A DNA stretch of 64,000 nt from Anaerovorax sp. IOR16 (GCF_017168145.1 NZ_JADQTL010000009.1:806001-870000); one strand, 5' to 3'; shown: positions 39,931-49,145, numbered from the stretch's first letter. A program made the numbers and translations. Notes: generated by a model from the sequence alone, not told the origin.

Positions 39931-41100
39931 GTGCAAAATGATAATAAAAATTTAGTTTCTCTCCTTTCTTGCAAATCTTATGAATATAAATATGATGCAG
40001 TTAGGTCTGTGATTAATCGGTCTGTAGAAAATTTAGGCGGATGGTCATTGTTTGTTTCTCCTGGAGAGAAAGTTCTTCTTAAAGTAAATTTAGTGATGAA
40101 AAAGGCACCGGAACTTGCAGCAACCAGTCACCCAGTTTTTGTACAGGCAGTTTCAGATCTTTTAATGGAACAAGGAGTACAGGTTATTATTGGGGATAGC
40201 CCCGGAGGACTTTTTACTGAAAACCGATTAAAGGCAATCTATCAGGTTTGTGGCATGAAAGAAGCTGCTGAGAAAAGTGGGGCAAAGTTAAATTATAACG
40301 TAGGATATTCGGAGGTGAAAAATCCGAATGGGCGATTACTTAAAAGACTAACGAATATTAATGTATTACGTGAGGTCGATAAGGTAATCAATTTAAGTAA
40401 ACTGAAAACACATGGAATGATGCGAATGACAGGTGCAGTAAAGAATATGTTTGGTACGATTCCTGGAACATTAAAGGCGGAATACCACTTAAACCGTTCT
40501 GAACCTGAGGACTTTGCGGATGCTCTTATTGATATTTATTTGTGTGCAAATCCTGTCCTTTCTTTCATTGATGGTATTGTTGCAATGGAAGGTGATGGAC
40601 CAACTTCGGGAACGCCACGGAATGTAGGTGTTGTCATTGCTTCTCAAGATGCGTTTGCAATGGATTTCGCAGCTTCTGCCATAATTGGTGCTGCACCACA
40701 ATCCATTCCGACTGTAAAAAGAAGTATAGATCGCGGATTATGCGAAACGGATATTTCTAATATTTCGTTTGTCGGTGATTCGTTACAGTCGTTTATTTTA
40801 GACGATTTTAAAGCTCCAGTGGTGAAATTAATTAATCCGTTATCTGGAGATTATCCTCATTTTATAAGAAAATTGGTTGATTCCACTTGTCAGCCAAGAC
40901 CAATATTTTTACATCAGAAATGCATAGGATGTGAAGATTGCTATAAAAATTGTCCACCTTCCGCTATTTATATGAAGGAGCGGCGTCCATATGTAGATTT
41001 GGAAAAATGCATTCGCTGTTTTTGTTGCCAAGAGCTTTGTCCGAAAAAAGCTGTTGAAATAAAACGCCCGTTATTATTTCGTTTCTTGACAAAAAGTTGA
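39931..41100 (+). CDS. DUF362 / 4Fe-4S ferredoxin protein
   Basis: About 389 residues from GTG 39931, which has AGTGAGGAAA upstream and matches where DUF362 homology begins; a TTG at 39889 would add a lysine-rich 14 residues without a ribosome binding site. The DUF362 domain covers about 1-310 (PGEKVLLKVNLVMKKAPE; KLKTHGMMRMTGAVKNMFG; DGIVAMEGDGPTSG). The C-terminus has two [4Fe-4S] motifs, CIGCEDCYKNCP and CIRCFCCQELCP. It is an iron-sulfur protein of unknown reaction, lying between the radical SAM and FMN dehydrogenase genes. Confidence 0.85.
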   Translation: MQNDNKNLVSLLSCKSYEYKYDAVRSVINRSVENLGGWSLFVSPGEKVLLKVNLVMKKAPELAATSHPVFVQAVSDLLMEQGVQVIIGDSPGGLFTENRLKAIYQVCGMKEAAEKSGAKLNYNVGYSEVKNPNGRLLKRLTNINVLREVDKVINLSKLKTHGMMRMTGAVKNMFGTIPGTLKAEYHLNRSEPEDFADALIDIYLCANPVLSFIDGIVAMEGDGPTSGTPRNVGVVIASQDAFAMDFAASAIIGAAPQSIPTVKRSIDRGLCETDISNISFVGDSLQSFILDDFKAPVVKLINPLSGDYPHFIRKLVDSTCQPRPIFLHQKCIGCEDCYKNCPPSAIYMKERRPYVDLEKCIRCFCCQELCPKKAVEIKRPLLFRFLTKS

Positions 41101-41116
41101 TAAGGAGAATGGTACT

Positions 41117-42079
41117 ATGATTTATGAAGAAGTTTTAGAAAAAGCTAAGAAATTAATGCCTCCGAGTTGCTGGGTTTGTAAGTATTGTAACGGTCTTGCT
41201 TGCCGTGGAGAAATTCCGGGGACAGGCGGAAAAGGTACAGGGCAGTCTTTTGTTCGAAGTTATGAAAAATTAGCAGAAATTAAAGTTTCTATGGATACCA
41301 TTTATAAAAAGAAAGAACAAGATTGTTCGGTTACTTTATTTGGAAAACAATTTGCAGCGCCTATTTTTGCAGCACCAATCAGTGGTATGGCAAGTAATTA
41401 TACTGGACACTTTACTGAAAAAAGCTATGCAGAAAAATTAATCCATGGAATGTTAAACGTAGGTTGTGTAGCATTTACAGGTGACGGTGTTTCAAGTCAT
41501 TTTTTTAATGATCCGTTGTCTGTGATTGAAAAAGCAGGTGGAATGGGAATTCCAACGATCAAACCATGGGATCAAGAGACAATCTTTAATAAAATTGAAC
41601 AAGCTAAAAAAGCGGGTGTTTTTGCGATTGCTATGGATGTAGATTCTGCAGGATTACCATTAATATTTGATTCAGATAAGGAAGTTGGACCTAAAAATAT
41701 TAGAGAACTGTCAGAAATTCGCTCAAAAATACAGGTTCCTTTTATCATTAAAGGGGTAATGTCAGTAAAAGGTGCTTTAAAAGCATTAGAATCTGGAGCG
41801 GATGCAATCATAGTTTCAAACCACGGAGGCAGAGTATTGGATCATGCATTGGCACCGGTAGAAGTACTGCCTAATATTAAAGAGGCAATTGGAGATCGTA
41901 TGACGATTCTTATAGACGGAGCCATCCGAACAGGCTTGGATGTATTTAAAGTTCTTGCATTAGGAGCGGATGGAGTACTTATCGGAAGACCATATGTAGT
42001 GGCTGCTTATGGTGGAAATAATTTATACAAAGAAAATAATAAACGAGTTAAAGGATGCAATGAAAATGACAGGTTGTAA
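41117..42079 (+). CDS. FMN-dependent alpha-hydroxy-acid dehydrogenase, frameshifted near the C-terminus
   Basis: The frame as read gives 320 residues. A Cys-rich N-terminus (CWVCKYCNGLAC, residues 18-29), typical of the clostridial branch, is followed by the TIM barrel with FIIKGV, SNHGGRVLDHALAPVEVLP and LIDGAIRTGLDVFKVLALGADGVLIGRP, in pieces. The His-Gly-Gly-Arg and the FMN phosphate site are intact. The usual C-terminal helix is missing in this frame, but the +1 frame downstream encodes NELKDAMKMTGCNTLKDITR up to 42158. A single extra base near 42051 would explain this. Without it the protein would have about 346 residues. Confidence 0.85.
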   Translation: MIYEEVLEKAKKLMPPSCWVCKYCNGLACRGEIPGTGGKGTGQSFVRSYEKLAEIKVSMDTIYKKKEQDCSVTLFGKQFAAPIFAAPISGMASNYTGHFTEKSYAEKLIHGMLNVGCVAFTGDGVSSHFFNDPLSVIEKAGGMGIPTIKPWDQETIFNKIEQAKKAGVFAIAMDVDSAGLPLIFDSDKEVGPKNIRELSEIRSKIQVPFIIKGVMSVKGALKALESGADAIIVSNHGGRVLDHALAPVEVLPNIKEAIGDRMTILIDGAIRTGLDVFKVLALGADGVLIGRPYVVAAYGGNNLYKENNKRVKGCNENDRL

Positions 42080-42144
42080 TACTTTAAAGGATATTACCAG
42101 AGATAAAATTATTTGGCCTGAAAAAATAGAAAGAGCAAAAGAAG

Positions 42145-42795
42145 ATGAAAAAATTTGATACCGTAATTTTTGATTTAGATGGTACCTTATTGAATTCTTT
42201 AGAGGATTTGTGCGATAGTACTAATGCTGCATTGAAGGAAATGGGATACCCAATTCGAACGTTAGATGAAATTCGTATTTTTGTAGGGAATGGTGTTTGG
42301 AAGTTGATTGAAAGAGCAGTTCCCAATCATAGTAGTAAGGAAGACGTTGGTCGGTGCTTCAGACTTTTTGAAACACATTATGAAAAAAATAAAGAAAATA
42401 AAACAAGACCTTACGAAGGAATCGTAGAACTCCTGCAGGCATTAAAAAAACAAGGGTATAAGACAGCAGTTATTTCAAACAAGTACCATGAAGCCGTATG
42501 TGCCTTGACTGCGCATTACTTTGGAAACTTCTTTGATGTTTCCGTTGGAGAAAAAGAAGGGATACCGAAAAAACCGGCTCCGGATGGGATAAAAACGGTG
42601 TTAAAATCCTTAAATTCCGATTCGCAGAATGCAATCATGGTCGGAGATTCGGATGTTGATATATTAACGGCAAAAAATGCAGGACTGAAAAGTGTTGGTG
42701 TAACTTGGGGATTTCGTACCAAGGAACTGCTGAAAAAGGTAGGTGCAGATTATATCATAGACGAACCAAAAGCACTTTTGGATTTGCTGCAGTAA
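42145..42795 (+). CDS. HAD-family phosphatase (phosphoglycolate phosphatase-like)
   Basis: 216 residues with all HAD motifs: FDLDGTLLNSL at 8-18 (nucleophile Asp9), VISNK near 110-114, the Lys near 130-135 (PKKPAP), and MVGDSDVDILTAKNAG at about 171-186. The cap is helical, as in the Gph/PGMB-like subfamily. The start overlaps by 14 bp the reconstructed end of the FMN dehydrogenase gene, consistent with an operon. Actual substrate unknown. Confidence 0.88.
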   Translation: MKKFDTVIFDLDGTLLNSLEDLCDSTNAALKEMGYPIRTLDEIRIFVGNGVWKLIERAVPNHSSKEDVGRCFRLFETHYEKNKENKTRPYEGIVELLQALKKQGYKTAVISNKYHEAVCALTAHYFGNFFDVSVGEKEGIPKKPAPDGIKTVLKSLNSDSQNAIMVGDSDVDILTAKNAGLKSVGVTWGFRTKELLKKVGADYIIDEPKALLDLLQ

Positions 42796-42805
42796 AGCAG
42801 AATTG

Positions 42806-43708
42806 TTAGTCTATAGTTTCTACATTTGGTGTACTTTGCGGTGTATGTACACCAATCGGTATTTTTGATATGATGATGGCTATAAACATAATAATACACC
42901 CAATTATTTTTTTTATGGGGAAAACTTCTCCTGCCAATAAAATAGAAAAAATAGTTCCAAAGACAGTTTCTAAAGACATCAATAAGGCTGCATGAGTAGC
43001 AGGCGCATATCTTTGTGTAATATTTTGGAGTAAAAATGCAACCGTTGTATTTAAAATAGATAAGTAAAGCACTGCAAGAATACTTCTTTCTGAAATGCTT
43101 GAAAATAGAATTGGTTCTTCAAGAACCAATGCACAAAAGAAGGATAATAGCCCAGCTGTGAAAAGGGATAAAAAAGTATATAGCATTAAATTTAATTGTT
43201 TAATAAGAACACCTGTAAAAACAATTTGAAGAGAAAAGGTAAAAGCAAAAATAAGTGTTAAAAAATCACCAAAACCCATAGATAAGTTTTTATTTAAAGT
43301 TAGAATTCCAATGCCGAACATTGCGATGACTGCTGCAAATACTATTTGCTTTGAAGGTTTTTGTTTTAATAGAATCCATGAAATAAATGGTACGATTACA
43401 GTATATGAAGAAACAATAAAGCTTTGCATAGCTGGGGTTGTGTATTGCAGCCCAGTGGTTTGAAAGGCATTGCCCGTAAACATGCACAATCCAATGAGAG
43501 AACTATACAGAAGTGTTTTTCGATTAATATATTTTAATTGAGAAAAGGAAAATATAAATAATACTGAACTTGCGATAAGATAACGAAAAGCATTTAGATA
43601 AAATGGTGTTAATGATTCAAGACCAATTTTTCCCGCAACAAATCCGGCGCCCCAAATGATGGCAAGCAGTATTAATCCTAAGTCAGCAAAGATAATTTTT
43701 TTATTCAA
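42806..43708 (-). CDS. EamA/DMT-superfamily transporter
   Basis: 300 residues with ten predicted transmembrane helices in two EamA repeats (LAIIWGAGFVAGKIGL near 15-30; later LYLSILNTTVAFLLQNITQR near 215-235 and AALLMSLETVFGTIFSILLAGE). Start is TTG with AAAGGAGAT upstream. It converges on the HAD gene with only 10 bp between stops. It probably exports a metabolite; substrate unknown. Confidence 0.88.
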   Translation of the reverse strand: MNKKIIFADLGLILLAIIWGAGFVAGKIGLESLTPFYLNAFRYLIASSVLFIFSFSQLKYINRKTLLYSSLIGLCMFTGNAFQTTGLQYTTPAMQSFIVSSYTVIVPFISWILLKQKPSKQIVFAAVIAMFGIGILTLNKNLSMGFGDFLTLIFAFTFSLQIVFTGVLIKQLNLMLYTFLSLFTAGLLSFFCALVLEEPILFSSISERSILAVLYLSILNTTVAFLLQNITQRYAPATHAALLMSLETVFGTIFSILLAGEVFPIKKIIGCIIMFIAIIISKIPIGVHTPQSTPNVETID

Positions 43709-43834
43709 TCGAGGATCTCCTTTACGAATTCTTTAAAACCACATATAGATTTCATTGTAACATTTGTAAAAATAAAGTCAATTATGTATAATAAGCTTGG
43801 AAATTAAAATTTAAAGGAAATATAAAGTCGATAT

Positions 43835-44623
43835 ATGATAAAAGAAGATCAAATACTAATAGCAGGAATAAAAGATAAAATCAGCCAATGCAGTGAACAG
43901 TATCGGATTACGCATTCGGCATTTTTTGATGTACGGCAGCGTAATGTGATTGAGCAGTATTGCAGAAGTCAAAAAGGATTGCGTTATGCAATTTATGGTG
44001 GATATGAGGATGCAGAGCGAAATATCGTGTTATTTTTACCTGATTATATTTCGCTTAAAAAAGATTTAGGGATAGAAGATTATTTTTTAAAAAATCCAGA
44101 CGAAAATCCGCTTGTTCTTTTACATATTACTTATGATGGTTATCAGGAACTTTCGCATCGTGATTATTTAGGATCTCTGCTAAGTTTAGGGATAAAAAGG
44201 GAAAAAGTAGGTGATATTATCGTTCAAAAAAAAGGGTGTGATATCATTGCTTTTGAGGATATCGCGAATTTCCTGTTGCTGCATTATGAAAAAGCTGCAA
44301 ACATGCGATTGAAAACAGAGTTGTGTTCCATTAATCAGCTCGTTGTACCGATAGGAAAACGGAAAGAAATAATAGATACCGTCGCTTCTTTGCGATTGGA
44401 TAATATAGTTGCCTCTGCATTTTCAATGTCCCGATCAAAGGCGGCAGAAGCCGTTTCAAAAGGGATTGTTTCCGTAAATGGTGTACAGAAGCTAAAGCCT
44501 GATAATCTTCTTAGGCAAGGAGATAAGCTTGTTTTAAGAGGTAAGGGCAAGGCGATTGTAAAAGAAATTGGAAAAGAGACCAGAAAAGATCGAATTTTCA
44601 TTGTATTGGAGCGTTATCTTTAA
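43835..44623 (+). CDS. ylmH: YlmH-type S4-domain RNA-binding protein
   Basis: 262 residues. The N-terminal half has the YlmH pattern (FFDVRQRNVIEQYCR; YAIYGGYEDAERNIVLFLPDY) and the C-terminal S4 domain is at about 188-245 (LDNIVASAFSMSRSKAAEAV, VSVNGV, LRQGDKLVLRGKGKA). YlmH normally sits in the sepF-ylmG-ylmH-divIVA cell-division cluster and has been linked to ribosome rescue; that cluster is not adjacent here. The ribosome binding site is weak. It is followed 14 bp later by a tail-anchored protein. Confidence 0.85.
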   Translation: MIKEDQILIAGIKDKISQCSEQYRITHSAFFDVRQRNVIEQYCRSQKGLRYAIYGGYEDAERNIVLFLPDYISLKKDLGIEDYFLKNPDENPLVLLHITYDGYQELSHRDYLGSLLSLGIKREKVGDIIVQKKGCDIIAFEDIANFLLLHYEKAANMRLKTELCSINQLVVPIGKRKEIIDTVASLRLDNIVASAFSMSRSKAAEAVSKGIVSVNGVQKLKPDNLLRQGDKLVLRGKGKAIVKEIGKETRKDRIFIVLERYL

Positions 44624-44637
44624 AGGGAGGATTTGAG

Positions 44638-45153
44638 ATGATAGAGCGAAACAATGCTTCTTCTGCCAGAAGAAGCGATGCAATCTATAATCCCATCGAA
44701 GAAAAATGGGAACGGAGATTAACATCTAGGTATCTTGGCGATTTGGAAGACTTTTCTTTGGAAAAGGAATTTAGTGTAAAAATGTATGGCATAAAAAACA
44801 AAGCCATTTCTACGAGAAAAATAGCTGAGGGTTTGATCAAATCGGAATCGGTAAAGTTACATATAAATGATTTAAAATCGTCAATGAAAGATTCCGTTCA
44901 AAAATTAAAAGAGTTGGGTGAAGAACTAACTGCTCAAGAAGAAAATACTGCCGAAATACAAATGCAAAGCCATATAGAAGATAACGACAATGATAACGAG
45001 AACGAAATCGAAGAGTATGAACAAGATTACGAAGAGGAATATGATGAAAACTTTGATCCAAATTCGGAAGATTCGGAGGAAAACCAATCTTTAACGTTGT
45101 TAAAGATAGTGATTGCAATCATAGGATTAATTGTCGCATTTGTATCAAATTAA
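44638..45153 (+). CDS. Acidic protein with C-terminal membrane anchor
   Basis: 171 residues, family not recognised. Residues 1-95 are charged and helical. Residues 100-150 are extremely acidic (Glu/Asp/Asn runs such as EDNDNDNENEIEEYEQ). Residues 153-170 (LKIVIAIIGLIVAFVSN) form a single C-terminal transmembrane helix, so the protein is probably tail-anchored with its body in the cytoplasm. GGGAGG precedes the ATG. It lies 14 bp after ylmH and is probably co-transcribed. Confidence 0.65.
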   Translation: MIERNNASSARRSDAIYNPIEEKWERRLTSRYLGDLEDFSLEKEFSVKMYGIKNKAISTRKIAEGLIKSESVKLHINDLKSSMKDSVQKLKELGEELTAQEENTAEIQMQSHIEDNDNDNENEIEEYEQDYEEEYDENFDPNSEDSEENQSLTLLKIVIAIIGLIVAFVSN

Positions 45154-45275
45154 ATACGAATTAAAATAGATTGTACGTGCTTTTCCTTTTCTTTTATCAT
45201 CAATTGTGATAAAGTTAACTTAGATTTAATTTTACAGACATCACGAATAAATATGCGTGAAGACAGGAGGCAGTT

Positions 45276-45821
45276 ATGCAATCAAATCATTTACTAATAC
45301 GTCCTTCTACATTTGAAGACTGCACCTTGTTTGCAAAGTGGGAGGCACAACCGTATATTATTGAGTTTTTCACGATAAGTCAAGGAAGAGATTATAATGA
45401 AATCGCGCAAGAATTCGTTAAAAGAACGTTAGACTCCAGCATGTTACAATTAACAATTGTTATGAAGGATGAAGATAAGCCGATAGGGCGTGTTTTTATC
45501 AGTCGATTGGATCAACATGCTGATTCTCTTGATATCACTCGCATTTATATTGGTGAGGACTCCTATCGCGGAAAAGGTCTTGGTGAAGAAGCACTTCGTT
45601 TACTTTTGGAATATTGCTTTATTTATTTACATATGGAACGAGTTACGTTGGATCATGTGCCTGAAAATCGGCGAGCAGCAAATTTATACCTAAAATTAGG
45701 GTTTCAATATGAAGGAATTGCGCGTCATGCTGGAAAAAAAGATGGCAAATATGTAGACTTGCATCTTATGTCTATGCTACGTTCGGAGTATTTTAAAAAT
45801 ATGAAAAACGGTGATCTGTAA
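45276..45821 (+). CDS. GNAT acetyltransferase (RimJ/AAC(6')-like)
   Basis: 181 residues. LLIRPSTFEDCTLFAKWE at about 6-23 is the N-terminal strand. YRGKGLGEEALRLLLEYCF near 107-125 contains the acetyl-CoA loop (R-G-K-G-L-G). NRRAANLYLKLGFQYEGIARH near 141-161 is the usual RimJ/RimL-like C-terminal motif. AGGAGG precedes the start. Substrate could be a protein N-terminus, a small amine or an aminoglycoside; sequence alone does not say. Confidence 0.85.
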   Translation: MQSNHLLIRPSTFEDCTLFAKWEAQPYIIEFFTISQGRDYNEIAQEFVKRTLDSSMLQLTIVMKDEDKPIGRVFISRLDQHADSLDITRIYIGEDSYRGKGLGEEALRLLLEYCFIYLHMERVTLDHVPENRRAANLYLKLGFQYEGIARHAGKKDGKYVDLHLMSMLRSEYFKNMKNGDL

Positions 45822-45863
45822 GAATATATTAAGAATTTTATAGAACGTTTAGTAAGAAATAAA

Positions 45864-45936
45864 AGGTATCCTCTTAATTAGAAAGACAGAATTCAGTTTT
45901 GGCCTTCTAATAAAAGAAAGGGGGTACCTATTTTTT
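45864..45936 (+). terminator. Long two-part hairpin followed by T-run
   Basis: AGGTATCCTCTT pairs with AAGGGGGTACCT (12 bp, two G-U), and inside it ATTAGAA pairs with TTCTAAT around a 21-nt loop; TATTTTTTATAA follows. It is larger than an ordinary terminator and lies 26 bp before the response regulator at 45962. Confidence 0.7.
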
Positions 45937-45961
45937 ATAACAAAATGAAAGGATTAATGAT

Positions 45962-46654
45962 ATGAACATTTTAGTTTGTGATGATGATCGAGAAATTGTA
46001 GCAGCAATCGAAGTTTACTTAAAAAATGAAGGATATGACATTCTAAAGGCATACGATGGGATAGAGGCATTAGATATTCTTGATAAGAATGAAGTGCATT
46101 TGGTACTTATGGATATCATGATGCCGCGTATGGACGGTATGCGTGCAACCATGAAAATTCGAGAGGAAAAAAACATCCCAATTATTATGCTTTCTGCAAA
46201 ATCAGAGGATTATGATAAAATAACCGGATTGAACCTTGGAGCAGATGATTACATTACAAAACCTTTTAATCCGTTAGAGCTGATTGCCAGAGTTAAATCA
46301 CAATTACGTCGTTATGTAAATCTTGGCAGTATGGAAAAAAAGACGGGAATGTATCGATCGGGAGGACTTGTAGTTGATGATGAAACAAAGTCTGTAACTT
46401 TGGATGATGAACAGGTTCCGGTTACACCGATTGAATATGGTATTTTAAAATTATTAACACAGAACGCAGGAAAAGTATTTTCTATGGAGCAAATTTATGA
46501 AGCGGTTTGGAAAGAAACTGCTTATAATCCGGAGAATACAGTGGCGGTTCATATTCGAAGGATTCGGGAAAAGATTGAGATCAATCCGAAAAACCCGAAG
46601 TATTTAAAGGTGGTGTGGGGAATTGGATACAAAATTGAAAAACTTGGGTCATAA
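45962..46654 (+). CDS. OmpR-family response regulator (VanR-like)
   Basis: 230 residues. Receiver with D51 (LVLMDIMMPRMDGM) and the conserved Lys in ADDYITKPFNP; winged-helix effector at about 130-228 (VTPIEYGILKLLTQ, NTVAVHIRRIREKI, VVWGIGYKIEKL). AAAGGATTA precedes the ATG. It overlaps the histidine kinase gene by 32 bp. The order regulator-kinase is opposite to that of the pair at 32188-34798. Confidence 0.92.
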   Translation: MNILVCDDDREIVAAIEVYLKNEGYDILKAYDGIEALDILDKNEVHLVLMDIMMPRMDGMRATMKIREEKNIPIIMLSAKSEDYDKITGLNLGADDYITKPFNPLELIARVKSQLRRYVNLGSMEKKTGMYRSGGLVVDDETKSVTLDDEQVPVTPIEYGILKLLTQNAGKVFSMEQIYEAVWKETAYNPENTVAVHIRRIREKIEINPKNPKYLKVVWGIGYKIEKLGS

Positions 46655-48884
46655 TCCGCTTGGAAAAGTGATTGCTTTTTTACTTTGTGTTACATTTTTT
46701 ATAACAACGATTGTATCATCGATGGCAGCGATTTTGTTGATAGACCAACAGGATGGTTTATATTATGGAGAGCCGTTTGATGTACTTTCTTCTCAAAATT
46801 ACATGGAAAGCAATGCTTTGGAATTGGATTTTTATAATAAAACGACAGAAATTTTTAGTACGCTGCATTGGTTAGAAAATGAGGAAAATATTAAAAACGG
46901 CAATACAATCAATCAAAATGAATTTGATAATGCAAAGCGTGATTTATTCTATAATATATTTTACGAAAAGTATCAAAATCGTTATTATAGTGAAGAATAT
47001 GATGCTATGGTAGCAGAAGATGAAAACGATACAATTGTACTAGAATATGAGAATGCGAATGCGAGAAAATTATTTGAAACAATATGTTCCTCTGAAATTG
47101 AGACATTAAAAAATAGTTTGATTGAAAAAGACTTAAGAGAATACCGAAATAGCTTATCATTTTTAAATAAAACGGATGGATTTTATTATTATGCAATCGA
47201 TGGGAATAATATTTTTACTAATCTTCAGGAAAAGACTTACAGCTCCAAAAATGATTTATTAAAGTTTTTTCAAAATAAGTATGCGTATCGTATATATCAA
47301 GATGGAGAATATTTTAGTTATCCTGAGACAGGCCGAGCACAATTATATTGGGAAAATGAACTGGAAAATTTTTTGCGTAACAATTATAATGAAAATATTT
47401 CTATTTATATGGCCTATGATACCACATATATTGAACAACAAAGCAAACTGTTCCAAGATATTCGAAATCGCCTGATAAAGGATATCAGTATTATATTGTT
47501 TTCATTTCTTATGACGGTAGTGCTGTTTGTATATCTTTTGGTAACTACCGGTAAAAAAAATGAGGAAGGAAGCATAATTTTATGTAAGGTGGATCGTTGG
47601 TTTACAGAAATTCAGCTTGCTATTATTACCGCTATCTTGTTTTTAGGAGGAGCATTTGTATTTGCTACATTCAGAGAGTTCTACAATCTGGAATATTACG
47701 GAAATTTTTATTCTCCGGTAATGCTGTTTTTCTATGTTGGTGCATATCTGATAGCTTCCATTGGGTTGTTCTTTGTGCTTAGCTTAGTAAGAAAAATAAA
47801 AGCGAACCGTTTTTTAGCTGATTTTATCTTATGGCGCATCGTGCAAACCGTATTTATCACGTTTAAGGAATTATATCATGGAAGTAATACCATTCGAAAA
47901 GTGGCTTTTGTCCTTATTGTGATGTGTGTTTGCTCGGCAAGCATTGTCATGTTGCCTGTAGTGCTTATCATAGCCTTGTTATACTGTACAAAGATTGTAA
48001 AACAATATGAGGCAATTAAAAAAGGAGTCGATGAAGTAAAAAATGGGAATTTGACCTATAAAATTAATATAAAAGGGAATGGGTTAGGTGAATTTGAGCA
48101 ATTGGCAAGAGACATCAATGACATATCAGAAGGATTTGATGTGGCGGTAAAACAAGAATTGAAAAACCAAAGACTCAAAACAGAATTGATTTCAAATGTA
48201 TCTCATGATATAAAAACACCGTTAACTTCAATCATTACCTATGTTGATTTATTAAAAAAGGAAGGACTTGATTCAGAAGACGCTCCAAAATATTTAGAGG
48301 TTTTAGATCAAAAAAGCATTCGATTAAAGAAATTAACAGAGGATTTATTTGAAGCAGCAAAGGCTTCCAGCGGTGATATGCCTGTTAATATGCATGAGGT
48401 TGAATTGCTATCCTTAATTAATCAGGGGCTTGGTGAAATGAATGATCGATTCCAACAACGGGGTTTAGAGGTTATCATAAAAGCGGAGAAAGAAAAGTAT
48501 TATGTTTTAGCGGATGGTCAGCTGCTTTGGCGTGTGGTTGAGAATCTCTTTGGAAATATTATTAAATACGCACAGCAGAACTCAAGAGTGTATATTGATT
48601 TAAGAGAAGAGATGGAAGAAGGTTCTTCAAATACAGCAGTTTTAGAGATTAAAAATGTATCAGAAAATCCGCTTAACATTCCGGCAGAAGAATTGCTGGA
48701 ACGTTTTAAACGAGGTGATATATCAAGAAGTACGGAAGGAAGTGGTCTTGGGCTCTCTATTGCAAAGGATTTAATGCAGATACAGAAGGCAAAATTCGAT
48801 ATTGTAGTAGATGGAGATTTATTTAAAGCAATTCTTACGCTTGACACAGCTGCAAAAGAATCTGAGACGGAATCTGAAAACTAA
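46623..48884 (+). CDS. Sensor histidine kinase
   Basis: 753 residues with TTG start inside the response regulator gene. Helix 1 at about 15-40, an extracellular sensor region (about 41-285, rich in Tyr/Asn), then about four more helices (288-465), a HAMP-like linker, HisKA with LISNVSHDIKTPLTSIITYV (phospho-His near 527), and HATPase with NLFGNIIKYAQ and GSGLGLSIAKDL. The multi-helix segment between sensor and HAMP is unusual for VanS-like kinases. The stimulus is unknown; cell-envelope stress is a guess from family resemblance. Confidence 0.88.
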   Translation: MDTKLKNLGHNPLGKVIAFLLCVTFFITTIVSSMAAILLIDQQDGLYYGEPFDVLSSQNYMESNALELDFYNKTTEIFSTLHWLENEENIKNGNTINQNEFDNAKRDLFYNIFYEKYQNRYYSEEYDAMVAEDENDTIVLEYENANARKLFETICSSEIETLKNSLIEKDLREYRNSLSFLNKTDGFYYYAIDGNNIFTNLQEKTYSSKNDLLKFFQNKYAYRIYQDGEYFSYPETGRAQLYWENELENFLRNNYNENISIYMAYDTTYIEQQSKLFQDIRNRLIKDISIILFSFLMTVVLFVYLLVTTGKKNEEGSIILCKVDRWFTEIQLAIITAILFLGGAFVFATFREFYNLEYYGNFYSPVMLFFYVGAYLIASIGLFFVLSLVRKIKANRFLADFILWRIVQTVFITFKELYHGSNTIRKVAFVLIVMCVCSASIVMLPVVLIIALLYCTKIVKQYEAIKKGVDEVKNGNLTYKINIKGNGLGEFEQLARDINDISEGFDVAVKQELKNQRLKTELISNVSHDIKTPLTSIITYVDLLKKEGLDSEDAPKYLEVLDQKSIRLKKLTEDLFEAAKASSGDMPVNMHEVELLSLINQGLGEMNDRFQQRGLEVIIKAEKEKYYVLADGQLLWRVVENLFGNIIKYAQQNSRVYIDLREEMEEGSSNTAVLEIKNVSENPLNIPAEELLERFKRGDISRSTEGSGLGLSIAKDLMQIQKAKFDIVVDGDLFKAILTLDTAAKESETESEN

Positions 48885-48920
48885 AATAGAATCAAAATAG
48901 ATTCTTGGAACAAATGCTTT

Positions 48921-48954
48921 ACCACCCACATAGACTATAGTGGGTGGTTTTTTT
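48921..48954 (+). terminator. Intrinsic terminator
   Basis: ACCACCCAC pairs perfectly with GTGGGTGGT and is followed by seven T. Its U-tract overlaps the TTG start of the next small gene. Confidence 0.85.
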
Positions 48955-49123
48955 GAGAAAAATAAGAAGATCAAAAAATAGAGCCAAATTCCTCGGAGTT
49001 GCACTTGCTATGATTGGATGTATGATTATAGTGAGGATTATACCTCTTGCTGTATGGTATGGATTACTTTTTATTATGGTTGTCGCTTTAATCTTAATAT
49101 TTTATTGGGGAATGCATGGTTAA
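48953..49123 (+). CDS. Small basic membrane protein (56 aa)
   Basis: The open frame begins TTG and reads MRKIRRSKNRAKFLGVALAM and onward, with a strongly basic N-terminus and two hydrophobic segments (about 13-29 and 33-53), ending YWGMHG. The only Shine-Dalgarno-like sequence, GGGTGG, is inside the terminator stem just upstream. It resembles the next small protein in design (I/L/G-rich hydrophobic segments). Too short for homology from memory; a membrane role is inferred from composition. An internal ATG at 49010 is a possible alternative start. Confidence 0.5.
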   Translation: MRKIRRSKNRAKFLGVALAMIGCMIIVRIIPLAVWYGLLFIMVVALILIFYWGMHG

Positions 49124-49145
49124 AACATAAAAAAGGGGTAGAATT

